Assembly: GCF_009796785.1 (NCBI RefSeq)
Contig: NZ_CP047026.1
Location: 3,206,501-3,270,500, forward strand
DNA length: 64,000 bases
Reading direction: 5' to 3'
Source of the DNA: Polaribacter sp. L3A8
GTDB taxonomy: Bacteria; Bacteroidota; Bacteroidia; Flavobacteriales; Flavobacteriaceae
Part shown: piece after piece, positions 53,808 through 60,548 of the stretch
How positions within the stretch are numbered: position 1 is the stretch's first letter
How the letters are laid out: every line of letters begins with the position of its first letter
Made by a program: the position numbers and the translations under genes
Notes under the pieces: generated by a model
What the model was told of the DNA's origin: nothing
Databases searched by the model: none
What the model saw: the letters and a program-made list of their open reading frames with translations, nothing else

Positions 53808-54536
53808 ATGAGTAGTAACAATGTTATAGAAGTAGAAGGGTTAACCAAAACATTTGGAGATTTTACTGCTGTGAATGCTATTTCTTTTGAAGTTGAAAAA
53901 GGAGAGATTTTTGGTTTTTTAGGTGCAAATGGAGCAGGTAAAACAACGGCTATGAAAATGCTGATTGGTATTTCTAAGCCAACTTCTGGAGCTGCAAAAG
54001 TTGCTGGTTTTGATGTATACACACATGCCGAAGATATTAAAAAAAACATTGGTTATATGAGTCAGAAATTTGCTTTGTATGACGATTTAACGGTGAAAGA
54101 AAACATTACTTTTTTTGGTGGAATTTACGGTTTGTCTAGAAAAATAATCAAAGAAAAATCTGAAATTTTAATAGCAGAATTAGGCTTAGAAAGTGTTGCT
54201 AAAAAATTAGTAGGTTCATTACCGTTGGGTTGGAAACAAAAATTATCGTTTTCTGTGTCTTTGCTTCACGATCCAAAAATTGTGTTTTTAGACGAACCCA
54301 CAGGTGGCGTAGATCCGATTACAAGGCGTCAGTTTTGGGAATTGATTTACAAAGCTGCCCATCAAGGAACCACCGTTTTTGTAACGACACATTATATGGA
54401 TGAAGCAGAATATTGCGATCGTGTTTCCATAATGGTAAACGGAAAAATAGAAGCTTTAGATACTCCGAAGAAATTGAAAGAACAATTTAAGGTTGATAAT
54501 ATGAATGACGTGTTTTTAAAATTGGCTAGAGGATGA
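53808..54536 (+). CDS. ABC transporter ATPase, second (YbhF C-terminal-half-like)
   Basis: A 242-aa ABC ATPase. Walker A is GANGAGKTT and Walker B is VFLDEPTGGVDP, but the signature reads LPLGWKQK instead of LSGGxxQ. In my memory the second ATPase of the YbhF group carries a similar LPLG signature, so this is probably a subfamily trait and not a defect. It likely forms a heterodimer with the first ATPase. The gap of 74 bp before it holds a decayed repeat. Confidence 0.92.
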   Translation: MSSNNVIEVEGLTKTFGDFTAVNAISFEVEKGEIFGFLGANGAGKTTAMKMLIGISKPTSGAAKVAGFDVYTHAEDIKKNIGYMSQKFALYDDLTVKENITFFGGIYGLSRKIIKEKSEILIAELGLESVAKKLVGSLPLGWKQKLSFSVSLLHDPKIVFLDEPTGGVDPITRRQFWELIYKAAHQGTTVFVTTHYMDEAEYCDRVSIMVNGKIEALDTPKKLKEQFKVDNMNDVFLKLARG

Positions 54537-54544
54537 GAAATAGT

Positions 54545-54570
54545 ATTCAGTCACAGTAGCAGTATTCAGT
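54545..54570 (+). repeat. CAGT-rich short repeat tract
   Basis: attcagtcacagtagcagta and a following ttcagt. Similar CAGT tracts occur at 56454-56471 and 60311-60358, and the 7-bp tandem array at 32026 is of the same style (AGTAAGC). Confidence 0.5.
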
Positions 54571-54617
54571 AAAAAAAACAATAACGTTTATCCGCGAAAG
54601 AAAAAAAGTAAAAAACG

Positions 54618-54702
54618 TTGCCCGCTGAAAACGCAGATTTGAGCATAAAAATGACATACATTGATAAAAAAATCTGCGATTAACTATTGAATTAGTGGGA
54701 GT
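54618..54702. repeat. Hairpin repeat (CGCAGAT family), copy 2
   Basis: The left arm cccgctgaaaacgcagattt (54621-54640) pairs imperfectly with a right arm starting aaatctgcgatt and ending attagtggga. It lies between the second ATPase and the GxxExxY gene. Confidence 0.75.
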
Positions 54703-54784
54703 ATAACTAAAAAAGAAGAATGTTCCGTTTTTATAATTAAAGGGATAATGAGAAAAAGTTTACGGCAGAGCTAAATAAAAAAGT

Positions 54785-54816
54785 TTCTCGTAGATAACGC
54801 AGGTTTACGCGGATAA
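54785..54816. repeat. Hairpin repeat (CGCAGAT family), copy 3, left arm only
   Basis: ctcgtagataacgcaggttt then acgcggat: only a left arm, 20 bp before the GxxExxY ATG. It is a close direct repeat of the left arm of copy 4 on the other side of the gene (AGATAACGCAG and TTTACG shared). Confidence 0.75.
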
Positions 54817-54836
54817 AATGAAAAAAAGAAACAGTT

Positions 54837-55223
54837 ATGGAAGAAAAAACAGAAAATGAAATATCTTATATAATTAGAGGAGCAATTTTTAAGGTCTATA
54901 ATGAATTAGGTCCAGGTTTGTTAGAATCAGTTTACGAAACTGTTTTATCCTACGAATTAGAAAATGAAGGTTTATCCGCTAAAAGACAAGTAATATTACC
55001 AATATTTTATGATGACATTAAACTCGATAATGGTTATAGATTAGATTTATTAGTAAATGATAAGGTAATAATAGAAATAAAATCTGTAGAAAAATTAGCA
55101 AAAGTACATCATAAACAAGTACTTACTTATTTAAAACTATCAGGTTTAAAATTAGGAATATTAGTCAATTTTAATGAAGACAATATCACAAAAGGTATTT
55201 TTAGAAAAGTAAATGGATTATAA
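54837..55223 (+). CDS. GxxExxY family protein, PD-(D/E)XK nuclease-like
   Basis: A 128-aa protein named by its motif, here Gly27-Leu-Leu-Glu30-Ser-Val-Tyr33. It also has Asp70 in GYRLDLLV and Glu80-x-Lys82 in IIEIKSVEKL, the pattern of a PD-(D/E)XK nuclease core, followed by HHKQVLTYLKL and GILVNFN. No activity is established to my knowledge. It interrupts the ABC exporter operon between the second ATPase and the first permease and is bracketed by a half copy (54785) and a full copy (55228) of the same hairpin repeat. This suggests it arrived as part of a repeat-borne unit and is unrelated to transport. Confidence 0.9.
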   Translation: MEEKTENEISYIIRGAIFKVYNELGPGLLESVYETVLSYELENEGLSAKRQVILPIFYDDIKLDNGYRLDLLVNDKVIIEIKSVEKLAKVHHKQVLTYLKLSGLKLGILVNFNEDNITKGIFRKVNGL

Positions 55224-55227
55224 AAAG

Positions 55228-55305
55228 TGTCCCGAAGATAACGCAGATTTACGTAGAAAATAACTGTAAAAAAATTCTGCGCTAATCTGTGAAATCAGCG
55301 GGAGA
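55228..55305. repeat. Hairpin repeat (CGCAGAT family), copy 4
   Basis: The left arm cccgaagataacgcagattt and the right arm ttctgcgctaatctgtgaaa then tcagcggga pair over a long imperfect stem. It starts 5 bp after the GxxExxY stop and ends 27 bp before the permease gene. Confidence 0.8.
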
Positions 55306-55332
55306 TGTATCCACAGAAGAAAAAAATATTAA

Positions 55333-56439
55333 ATGAAAAGATTTATAGGCTTCATAAAAAAAGAATTTTACCATATTTTTAGGGATAGACGCTCGTTGTT
55401 TATTCTCTTCGGGATGCCAATTGCTCAAATTATGCTATTTGGTTTTGCAATTACCAACGAAATCAATAATGTAGATATTGCTATTTTAGATCACTCTAAA
55501 GATGCAACTACAGCAGAAATTATTCATAAAATTGCTGCTTCAAAATATTTTAGTATCAAACAAATTATAGAAAAAGAAGCTGATATAGAAACTATCTTTA
55601 AAAAAGGACATGTAAAAGCTGTTTTAAACTTTGAAAAAGACTTTAGTAAAAACCTTTTGAAAGAAAATAAAGCAACTATTCAAATTATTACGGATGCTAC
55701 AGATCCTAACACTGCCAATACCATCAGCAATTTTGTAAATGCAATACTTCAAAAATATCAGAAGGAATTAAATAAAGACATTACAATTGCCTATCAAATT
55801 ATACCAGAAACACGTATGGTTTACAATCCAGAATTAAAAAGTGTGTATATGTTTGTTCCTGGAGTTATGACTATTATTTTAATGCTGGTTTCTGCAATGA
55901 TGACTTCTATTTCAATTACCAAAGAAAAGGAATTAGGAACCATGGAAATACTTTTAGTATCGCCTTTAAAACCATTTCAAGTAATCATCGGTAAGGTATT
56001 TCCTTATATTTTTCTGTCTATTATTAATGCTATTGTAATTGTCTTGCTAAGTATTTTTATATTTAAAATGCCTGTTCAGGGAAGCTTTTTGCTCTTAGGT
56101 TTAGAAAGTGTTTTATTTATTATTTCAGCTTTGGCTTTAGGTATTCTAATTTCAACAATTTCGGCAACACAGCAAACTGCCATGATGATTTCTTTAATGG
56201 GGTTAATGCTACCTGTAATTTTATTATCTGGCTTTATATTTCCTATAACAAGCATGCCTTTACCGTTACAAATTATTAGTAACATTATTCCTGCAAAATG
56301 GTTTATCATCATCATAAAAGGCATTATGCTTAAAGGTGTTGGAATTGAATATGTTTGGAAAGAAACTTTAATTTTATTAGGAATGACAGTGTTTTTTATT
56401 GCATTAAGTGTTAAGAAATATAAAATTAGGTTAGAGTAA
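55333..56439 (+). CDS. ABC-2 type permease, first (YbhS-like)
   Basis: A 368-aa inner-membrane permease. It has one N-terminal helix (about residues 20-40), a periplasmic domain (about 45-170) and five helices in the C-terminal half, the layout of ABC-2 exporters of the YbhS/YhhJ type. EKELGTMEILLVSPLKPFQ is the cytoplasmic coupling segment. Its paralogue follows after 39 bp. Separation from the ATPase genes by the GxxExxY insert is secondary. Confidence 0.92.
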   Translation: MKRFIGFIKKEFYHIFRDRRSLFILFGMPIAQIMLFGFAITNEINNVDIAILDHSKDATTAEIIHKIAASKYFSIKQIIEKEADIETIFKKGHVKAVLNFEKDFSKNLLKENKATIQIITDATDPNTANTISNFVNAILQKYQKELNKDITIAYQIIPETRMVYNPELKSVYMFVPGVMTIILMLVSAMMTSISITKEKELGTMEILLVSPLKPFQVIIGKVFPYIFLSIINAIVIVLLSIFIFKMPVQGSFLLLGLESVLFIISALALGILISTISATQQTAMMISLMGLMLPVILLSGFIFPITSMPLPLQIISNIIPAKWFIIIIKGIMLKGVGIEYVWKETLILLGMTVFFIALSVKKYKIRLE

Positions 56440-56453
56440 AATAGATAACAATA

Positions 56454-56471
56454 TTCAGTTCTCAGTAAGCG
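56454..56471 (+). repeat. CAGT-rich short repeat
   Basis: attcagttctcagtaagc in the 39-bp gap between the two permease genes. It contains AGTAAGC, the unit of the 32026 tandem array read on the minus strand. Confidence 0.4.
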
Positions 56472-56478
56472 GTAAAAT

Positions 56479-57600
56479 ATGAAAACAATTCTATACATTA
56501 TACAAAAGGAGTTTAAGCAAATCTTTAGAAATAAGGGGATGCTTCCAATTATTTTTGTTTTACCATTACTGCAACTGGTTATTTTATCTAATGCGGCTAC
56601 TTTTGAAGTAAAGAATATTAAATTTGGTTATATAGATAATGATCATACAGCAACTTCAAGAGCATTAATAGAAAAATTTAATGCTTCTACCTATTTTAAT
56701 GTATTAACAGATTTCCCTTCAGAAGCATTGGCTAGTTCTGCGATGCTAAAAGGCGAGGTAGATGTCCTTTTACAAATTCCACACTATTTTGAACGAGATT
56801 TACAAAAAGAAAAATACAATAAATTAGGGGTTACACTTAATGCCATTGATGGTGCAGCAGCTGGAGTAGAAAATGTATATGTAACTCAGATTGTACAACG
56901 TTTTAATCAACATTTAAAAATAGATCTTGTACAAATTTCAGACAAACAAATACAACCTGTTAGCATAGAAACGATCCCTTTATTTTGGTATAATAAAACA
57001 TTGAACTATAAAACATTTATGGTTCCCGGAATACTTGTTTTATTGGTAACTATGATTACTTTGTTTTTATCAGGAATGAATGTTGTTCGCGAAAAAGAAA
57101 TAGGAACCTTAGAGCAAATAAATGTAACTCCAATTAAAAAGAGTCAGTTTATAATTGGTAAACTTTTTCCGTTTTGGGTTATTGGAATGGGCTTATTAAC
57201 GGTTGGACTAATTTTAGCAAAAGTTATTTTTAACGTCCCTATGATTGGTAGTTTACCACTTATGTACTTATACACGTCTATTTATATTTTGGTGATTTTA
57301 GGCATTGGGTTATTCATTTCTAATTTTACAGACACACAGCAACAAGCCATGTTTATTGCTTGGTTTTTTACCGTTATCTTTATTTTAATGAGCGGTTTGT
57401 TTACCCCCATAGAAAGTATGCCAAAATGGGCGCAAGTGGTTACTGAGTTTAACCCCATAAAATATTTTGTTGAGGTAATGCGTATGGTCATGTTAAAAGG
57501 TTCTGGTTTTACAGATATTTTTCCGCAGTTATTAAAAACGTTGTTTTATGCTGTAATTATGAATGGTTTAGCTGTTTGGAGTTATAAGAAAACAAACTAA
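56479..57600 (+). CDS. ABC-2 type permease, second (YbhR-like)
   Basis: A 373-aa permease with the same layout as its neighbour: N-terminal helix, periplasmic domain and five or six C-terminal helices, with coupling segment EKEIGTLEQINVTPIKKSQF. It should pair with the first permease and two ATPases to form the pump. It is the last gene of the TetR operon. The gene order TetR-TolC-HlyD-lipoprotein-ATPase-ATPase-permease-permease parallels E. coli ybiH-ybhGFSR, with a split ybhF and added TolC and lipoprotein. The substrate is unknown. Confidence 0.92.
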   Translation: MKTILYIIQKEFKQIFRNKGMLPIIFVLPLLQLVILSNAATFEVKNIKFGYIDNDHTATSRALIEKFNASTYFNVLTDFPSEALASSAMLKGEVDVLLQIPHYFERDLQKEKYNKLGVTLNAIDGAAAGVENVYVTQIVQRFNQHLKIDLVQISDKQIQPVSIETIPLFWYNKTLNYKTFMVPGILVLLVTMITLFLSGMNVVREKEIGTLEQINVTPIKKSQFIIGKLFPFWVIGMGLLTVGLILAKVIFNVPMIGSLPLMYLYTSIYILVILGIGLFISNFTDTQQQAMFIAWFFTVIFILMSGLFTPIESMPKWAQVVTEFNPIKYFVEVMRMVMLKGSGFTDIFPQLLKTLFYAVIMNGLAVWSYKKTN

Positions 57601-57608
57601 AATATTTG

Positions 57609-57624
57609 TGTAACATAAGTTACT
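57609..57624. promoter_or_regulatory. Crp/Fnr-type palindrome, first of two upstream of the second RND operon
   Basis: TGTAAC-ATAA-GTTACT, nearly identical to the box at 57784. Its centre (57616.5) is exactly 33 bp from the centre of the -7-like element at 57646. Confidence 0.65.
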
Positions 57625-57645
57625 GTGTAGGTTTTAAATTGAATT

Positions 57646-57653
57646 TATCTTTA
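57646..57653 (+). promoter_or_regulatory. Putative -7 element of a small-RNA promoter
   Basis: TATCTTTA differs from TAnnTTTG only in the last base and has the same spacing to its Crp/Fnr box as the other promoters. Confidence 0.5.
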
Positions 57654-57659
57654 CTAATC

Positions 57660-57775
57660 ATTATAAATTTTGAGACAGAAAAGTAAATTGATGTGGTTAT
57701 CAGTTTTAGTTGGTTAAAGATGTTGGTTGGTTTCAATATCTTGAAAAAAAGAGAGCTTTATGCTCTCTTTTTGTT
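57660..57775 (+). ncRNA. Candidate Crp/Fnr-controlled small RNA (about 115 nt)
   Basis: No convincing ORF lies between the promoter at 57609-57653 and the terminator at 57744-57773; the only ATG-started frames are 8 and 22 codons with poor composition. A transcript from about 57660 to the T-run would be roughly 115 nt and end in a stable hairpin. The next operon's own box and promoter begin only after the terminator. This layout recalls the FNR-activated sRNA FnrS of enterobacteria, but no sequence homology is claimed. The start point is inferred from promoter spacing. Confidence 0.45.
57744..57773 (+). terminator. Rho-independent terminator before the second RND operon
   Basis: Stem aaagagagc / gctctcttt, loop tttat, T-run after it. 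It lies 144 bp after the last ABC permease gene and could end both that operon and the candidate small RNA. Confidence 0.92.
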
Positions 57776-57783
57776 TTATAGCA

Positions 57784-57799
57784 TGTAACATAAGTTACA
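57784..57799. promoter_or_regulatory. Crp/Fnr-type palindrome upstream of the second RND operon
   Basis: TGTAACATAAGTTACA, a perfect 6-bp palindrome with spacer ATAA, the best box in the window. Its centre (57791.5) is exactly 33 bp from the centre of the -7 element at 57821. Confidence 0.75.
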
Positions 57800-57820
57800 G
57801 ACCACCATGTATTCTAAACT

Positions 57821-57828
57821 TACTTTTG
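57821..57828 (+). promoter_or_regulatory. Promoter -7 element for the second RND operon
   Basis: TACTTTTG, an exact TAnnTTTG match, 22 bp before the start at 57850. Confidence 0.7.
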
Positions 57829-57849
57829 TACTAGATAATAGAACAATAC

Positions 57850-59160
57850 ATGAAAAATACACTATACTTAACCCTACTTTCTTTGTTTGCAAATACATTG
57901 TTTATGCAAGCACAAGAAATAAAACCAATTTCAAAAGCAGAAGTCTTAGCTATTGTTGCAGAAAAAAATACAACAATTAAAATTTCTGAAGAAGCATTTA
58001 ATGCTGCAAAGGGAGATTATAAGCAAACAAATGCGGTGTTTTTACCAAACATAACTGCAAGTCATACCGGGATTTCAACAACAAATCCATTAATGTCTTT
58101 TGGTTCTAAATTAAATCAGGAAATATTAACTCAAAATGATTTTAATCCTACACTATTAAATGACCCAACAACAACTAGAAATTTTGCAACGAAAGTAGAA
58201 ATTCAGCAACCATTAATTAATTTAGATGGTTTCTATCAAAGAAAAGCTGCAAAATCTAAAATGGCAGCAATGTCTTTAAAAACAGAACGTACACAAGATT
58301 ATTTGGTTTTTGAAGTTGAAAAAGCCTACATGCAATTGCAATTGGCTTATAAAGGTGTTGCTGTTTTAAAAAAAGCCTTAGAGGCTGCAAATGCTAATAA
58401 AGAAATGGCAGATAATAGTTTTAAACAAGGGGTTTTACAGCGAGCTGATGTTTTAAATGTAGAAATAAGAGTTACAGAAGTTAAAAATCAATTGCAAATG
58501 GCAAAAAGTAATGTGCAAAATGCCTCTAATTATCTATCATTTTTAATGAATGATGAAAGCGATGTTTTATATCAGCCAACAGAAAGTTTAGTTGTTGCTA
58601 GTTTTAATGTTGATAACAAAACAATTTCTGAAAATAGAGCAGATATAAAAGCGATGCATTTGGCTTCTAAAGCATACGAAGCAATGAATAAAGCAGATAA
58701 AATGGCTTTTCTACCTCGTTTAAATGCCTTTGGAAGTTATGAAATGTATGACAATAAAGTTTTTCAGGGTGATGCTAACGGATATTTAATTGGTGCTCAA
58801 CTAAGTTGGGATATTTTTCAGGGTTCTAAACGTTTTGGAAAAGCACAGAAAAGTAAAGCCGAATTTGAAAAATCTAAGTTAGAATACAATCAATATGTAT
58901 CTAAAAGTAATTTAGAATTGAATAAAGTAAAGCGCCAATTGGTTGATGCAAAAAACAGATTAGAGTTAACGGATTTAGCTGTTAAACAATCTAAAGAATC
59001 TTTAAGAATAAGAAAAAATAGATTTAAAGAAGGCTTAGAAAAAACGTCTGATTTATTATTGGCAGAAACTCAATTTGCACAAAAGCAACTAGAATATTAT
59101 CAAACAATTTACCAATATAATTTTACACAGTCTTATTTAAATTTTCTAACAAAGAAATAA
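57850..59160 (+). CDS. TolC family outer-membrane channel, second RND operon
   Basis: A 436-aa outer-membrane efflux protein with a signal peptide (about residues 1-21, ending FMQAQ) and two TolC-type halves. Here TolC comes first in the operon, unlike the 35-kb RND operon where it is last. The Crp/Fnr-type box and promoter directly upstream suggest control by redox or respiration state. The gap to the adaptor gene (77 bp) holds a palindromic repeat. Confidence 0.92.
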   Translation: MKNTLYLTLLSLFANTLFMQAQEIKPISKAEVLAIVAEKNTTIKISEEAFNAAKGDYKQTNAVFLPNITASHTGISTTNPLMSFGSKLNQEILTQNDFNPTLLNDPTTTRNFATKVEIQQPLINLDGFYQRKAAKSKMAAMSLKTERTQDYLVFEVEKAYMQLQLAYKGVAVLKKALEAANANKEMADNSFKQGVLQRADVLNVEIRVTEVKNQLQMAKSNVQNASNYLSFLMNDESDVLYQPTESLVVASFNVDNKTISENRADIKAMHLASKAYEAMNKADKMAFLPRLNAFGSYEMYDNKVFQGDANGYLIGAQLSWDIFQGSKRFGKAQKSKAEFEKSKLEYNQYVSKSNLELNKVKRQLVDAKNRLELTDLAVKQSKESLRIRKNRFKEGLEKTSDLLLAETQFAQKQLEYYQTIYQYNFTQSYLNFLTKK

Positions 59161-59164
59161 AACC

Positions 59165-59217
59165 TTTCGACTGCGCTAAAGGAGACATCTCCTTGTCTAG
59201 TCGAGCGCAGTCGAGAC
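59165..59217. repeat. Palindromic repeat (cgactgcgct / agcgcagtcg) in the second RND operon
   Basis: The arms ttcgactgcgct (59166-59177) and agcgcagtcga (59204-59214) pair well around an inner near-palindrome ggagacatctcc. It fills most of the 77-bp gap between TolC and the adaptor. I recall similar elements across Flavobacteriaceae. Confidence 0.75.
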
Positions 59218-59237
59218 CTAATATAAAACCAATACAA

Positions 59238-60317
59238 ATGAAAAAATACATACACATAATAGCATTATTTACAGCATCATTAATAATGACGAGTTGTGGA
59301 AGTGAAGAAAAAAAAGGGGCAATAGACACCGCACCTGCAATTAAAGTTACAGTAAGCAAAGTTGCTATAAATAATAACAGTCCGTTTTTGTCTGCAAGTG
59401 GAAAAATTCAAGCATCTAACAGTGCAGATTTAAGCACAAGAATGATGGGGTACGTTAAAAAAGTACACGTAAATGTGGGCGATAAAGTTAGAAAAGGTCA
59501 ATTATTAGTTTCGATTAATAACACGGATTTACAAGCTAAAAAAGGGCAAGTAAATGCTGGCATTACACAAGCTAAAACTACTTTTAAGAATGCTGAAAAA
59601 AATTACAAACGTTTTAAAAATTTATATGAAAGTAAGAGTGTTACTCAGAAAGAAATGGATGACATGACAGCTAATTATCAAATGGCAAAAGCAGGTTTAG
59701 AAGCTGCCAACCAAATGAAAAACGAAATTAACGCTCAGTTTGCATATTCTAATATTACAGCTCCTTTTAGTGGTGTTGTTACTAGTAAAAATATAGAAAC
59801 AGGAGATATGGCAAACCCAGGTATGCCTTTAATTAGTTTAGAAGCTCCTGATGAGTTTGAAGTAATTGCGATGGTTCCTGAAACAGAGATCTCACAAATT
59901 AAAAAAGGAACAACTGTAAATATTTTGGTGAAATCTATGGATAAAATATTAACAGGTAACGTTACGGAAGTAAGTATTTCTGCTAAAAATACAGGCGGAC
60001 AATATTTAGTGAAAATAAATTTAGAGAAAACTGCGGTACCTATTTTATCTGGCATGTTTGCTACGGTACAGTTTCCGGTAGAAAGAAAAGTAAAATCGGA
60101 ATTGGTTTTAATTCCTACACAAGCAATTATAGAAAACGGACAATTATCTGGTATTTATACGGTAAGTGAAACTAATACAGCTATGTTACGTTGGTTGCGT
60201 TTAGGAAGAACTTTTGGTGATAAAGTAGAGGTTTTATCTGGCTTAAATGCCGATGAATCTTACATTGTTTCTGCTGATGGAAAGTTATTTAACGGAGCTA
60301 AAATAAGTGTTCAGTAA
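59238..60317 (+). CDS. RND efflux periplasmic adaptor, second operon (lipoprotein)
   Basis: A protein of 359 aa from ATG 59238; the ORF also opens at a TTG inside the repeat, which I reject. The lipobox LIMTSCGSE (Cys18) marks a lipoprotein. The hairpin coiled coil (about residues 95-165) is flanked by lipoyl half-domains (LSTRMMGYVKKVHVNVGDKV, then FAYSNITAPFSGVVTSKNIE), and a beta-barrel and C-terminal domain follow. It sits between TolC and the permease. Confidence 0.92.
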   Translation: MKKYIHIIALFTASLIMTSCGSEEKKGAIDTAPAIKVTVSKVAINNNSPFLSASGKIQASNSADLSTRMMGYVKKVHVNVGDKVRKGQLLVSINNTDLQAKKGQVNAGITQAKTTFKNAEKNYKRFKNLYESKSVTQKEMDDMTANYQMAKAGLEAANQMKNEINAQFAYSNITAPFSGVVTSKNIETGDMANPGMPLISLEAPDEFEVIAMVPETEISQIKKGTTVNILVKSMDKILTGNVTEVSISAKNTGGQYLVKINLEKTAVPILSGMFATVQFPVERKVKSELVLIPTQAIIENGQLSGIYTVSETNTAMLRWLRLGRTFGDKVEVLSGLNADESYIVSADGKLFNGAKISVQ

Positions 60318-60358
60318 AACAGTTTTCAGTCATCAGTTGGCAGTTGTAGTTATCAGTA
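60311..60358 (+). repeat. CAGT-rich short repeat tract
   Basis: Repeated cagt words (for example agttttcagtcatcagttgg, then cagttgtagttatcagtaag) start at the adaptor stop codon. This is the longest member of the CAGT family in the window. Confidence 0.55.
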
Positions 60359-60418
60359 AGATAAAATAGTAATCAAGAATTATCGCGTTAAGGATAGAAG
60401 TGAAAATCCTTTTTTTTT

Positions 60419-60439
60419 ATACTGAACTTGTTTCAGTAT
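60419..60439. repeat. Small palindrome atactgaa / ttcagtat
   Basis: ATACTGAA and TTCAGTAT pair around a short CTTGT loop, preceded by a T-run. It resembles a common flavobacterial intergenic motif known to me from memory, and could act as a hairpin within the operon. Confidence 0.5.
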
Positions 60440-60548
60440 CTCTTTTAAAAAAGCATTTAGCTTAAATTTAAAGATGCTGAAATTAATTAAGCACAAGAAA
60501 AAAGATTGTAACGGATAGCCTGTTAAAATGCCCAAAAAATAGAAAGAA

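Larger units (their letters stand above)
54537..54836. other. Intergenic region between the second ATPase and the GxxExxY gene
   Basis: A 300-bp gap crowded with repeats: a CAGT-rich tract (54545-54570), the full hairpin copy 2 (54618-54702) and the half copy 3 (54785-54816). It has no gene. Such crowding inside an operon suggests repeated insertion. Confidence 0.7.

Noticed and set aside
54239..54262. Second ABC ATPase considered degenerate
   Set aside because: Walker A and B and the catalytic Glu are intact, and an LPLG signature seems usual in this subgroup.
59193..59237. N-terminal extension of the second RND adaptor from a TTG start
   Set aside because: It lies in the palindromic repeat; ATG 59238 gives a clean lipobox.
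60500..60535. TGTAAC followed by TGTTAA before the second RND permease as another Crp/Fnr box
   Set aside because: The spacer is 8 bp instead of 4 and there is no -7 element at the right distance.
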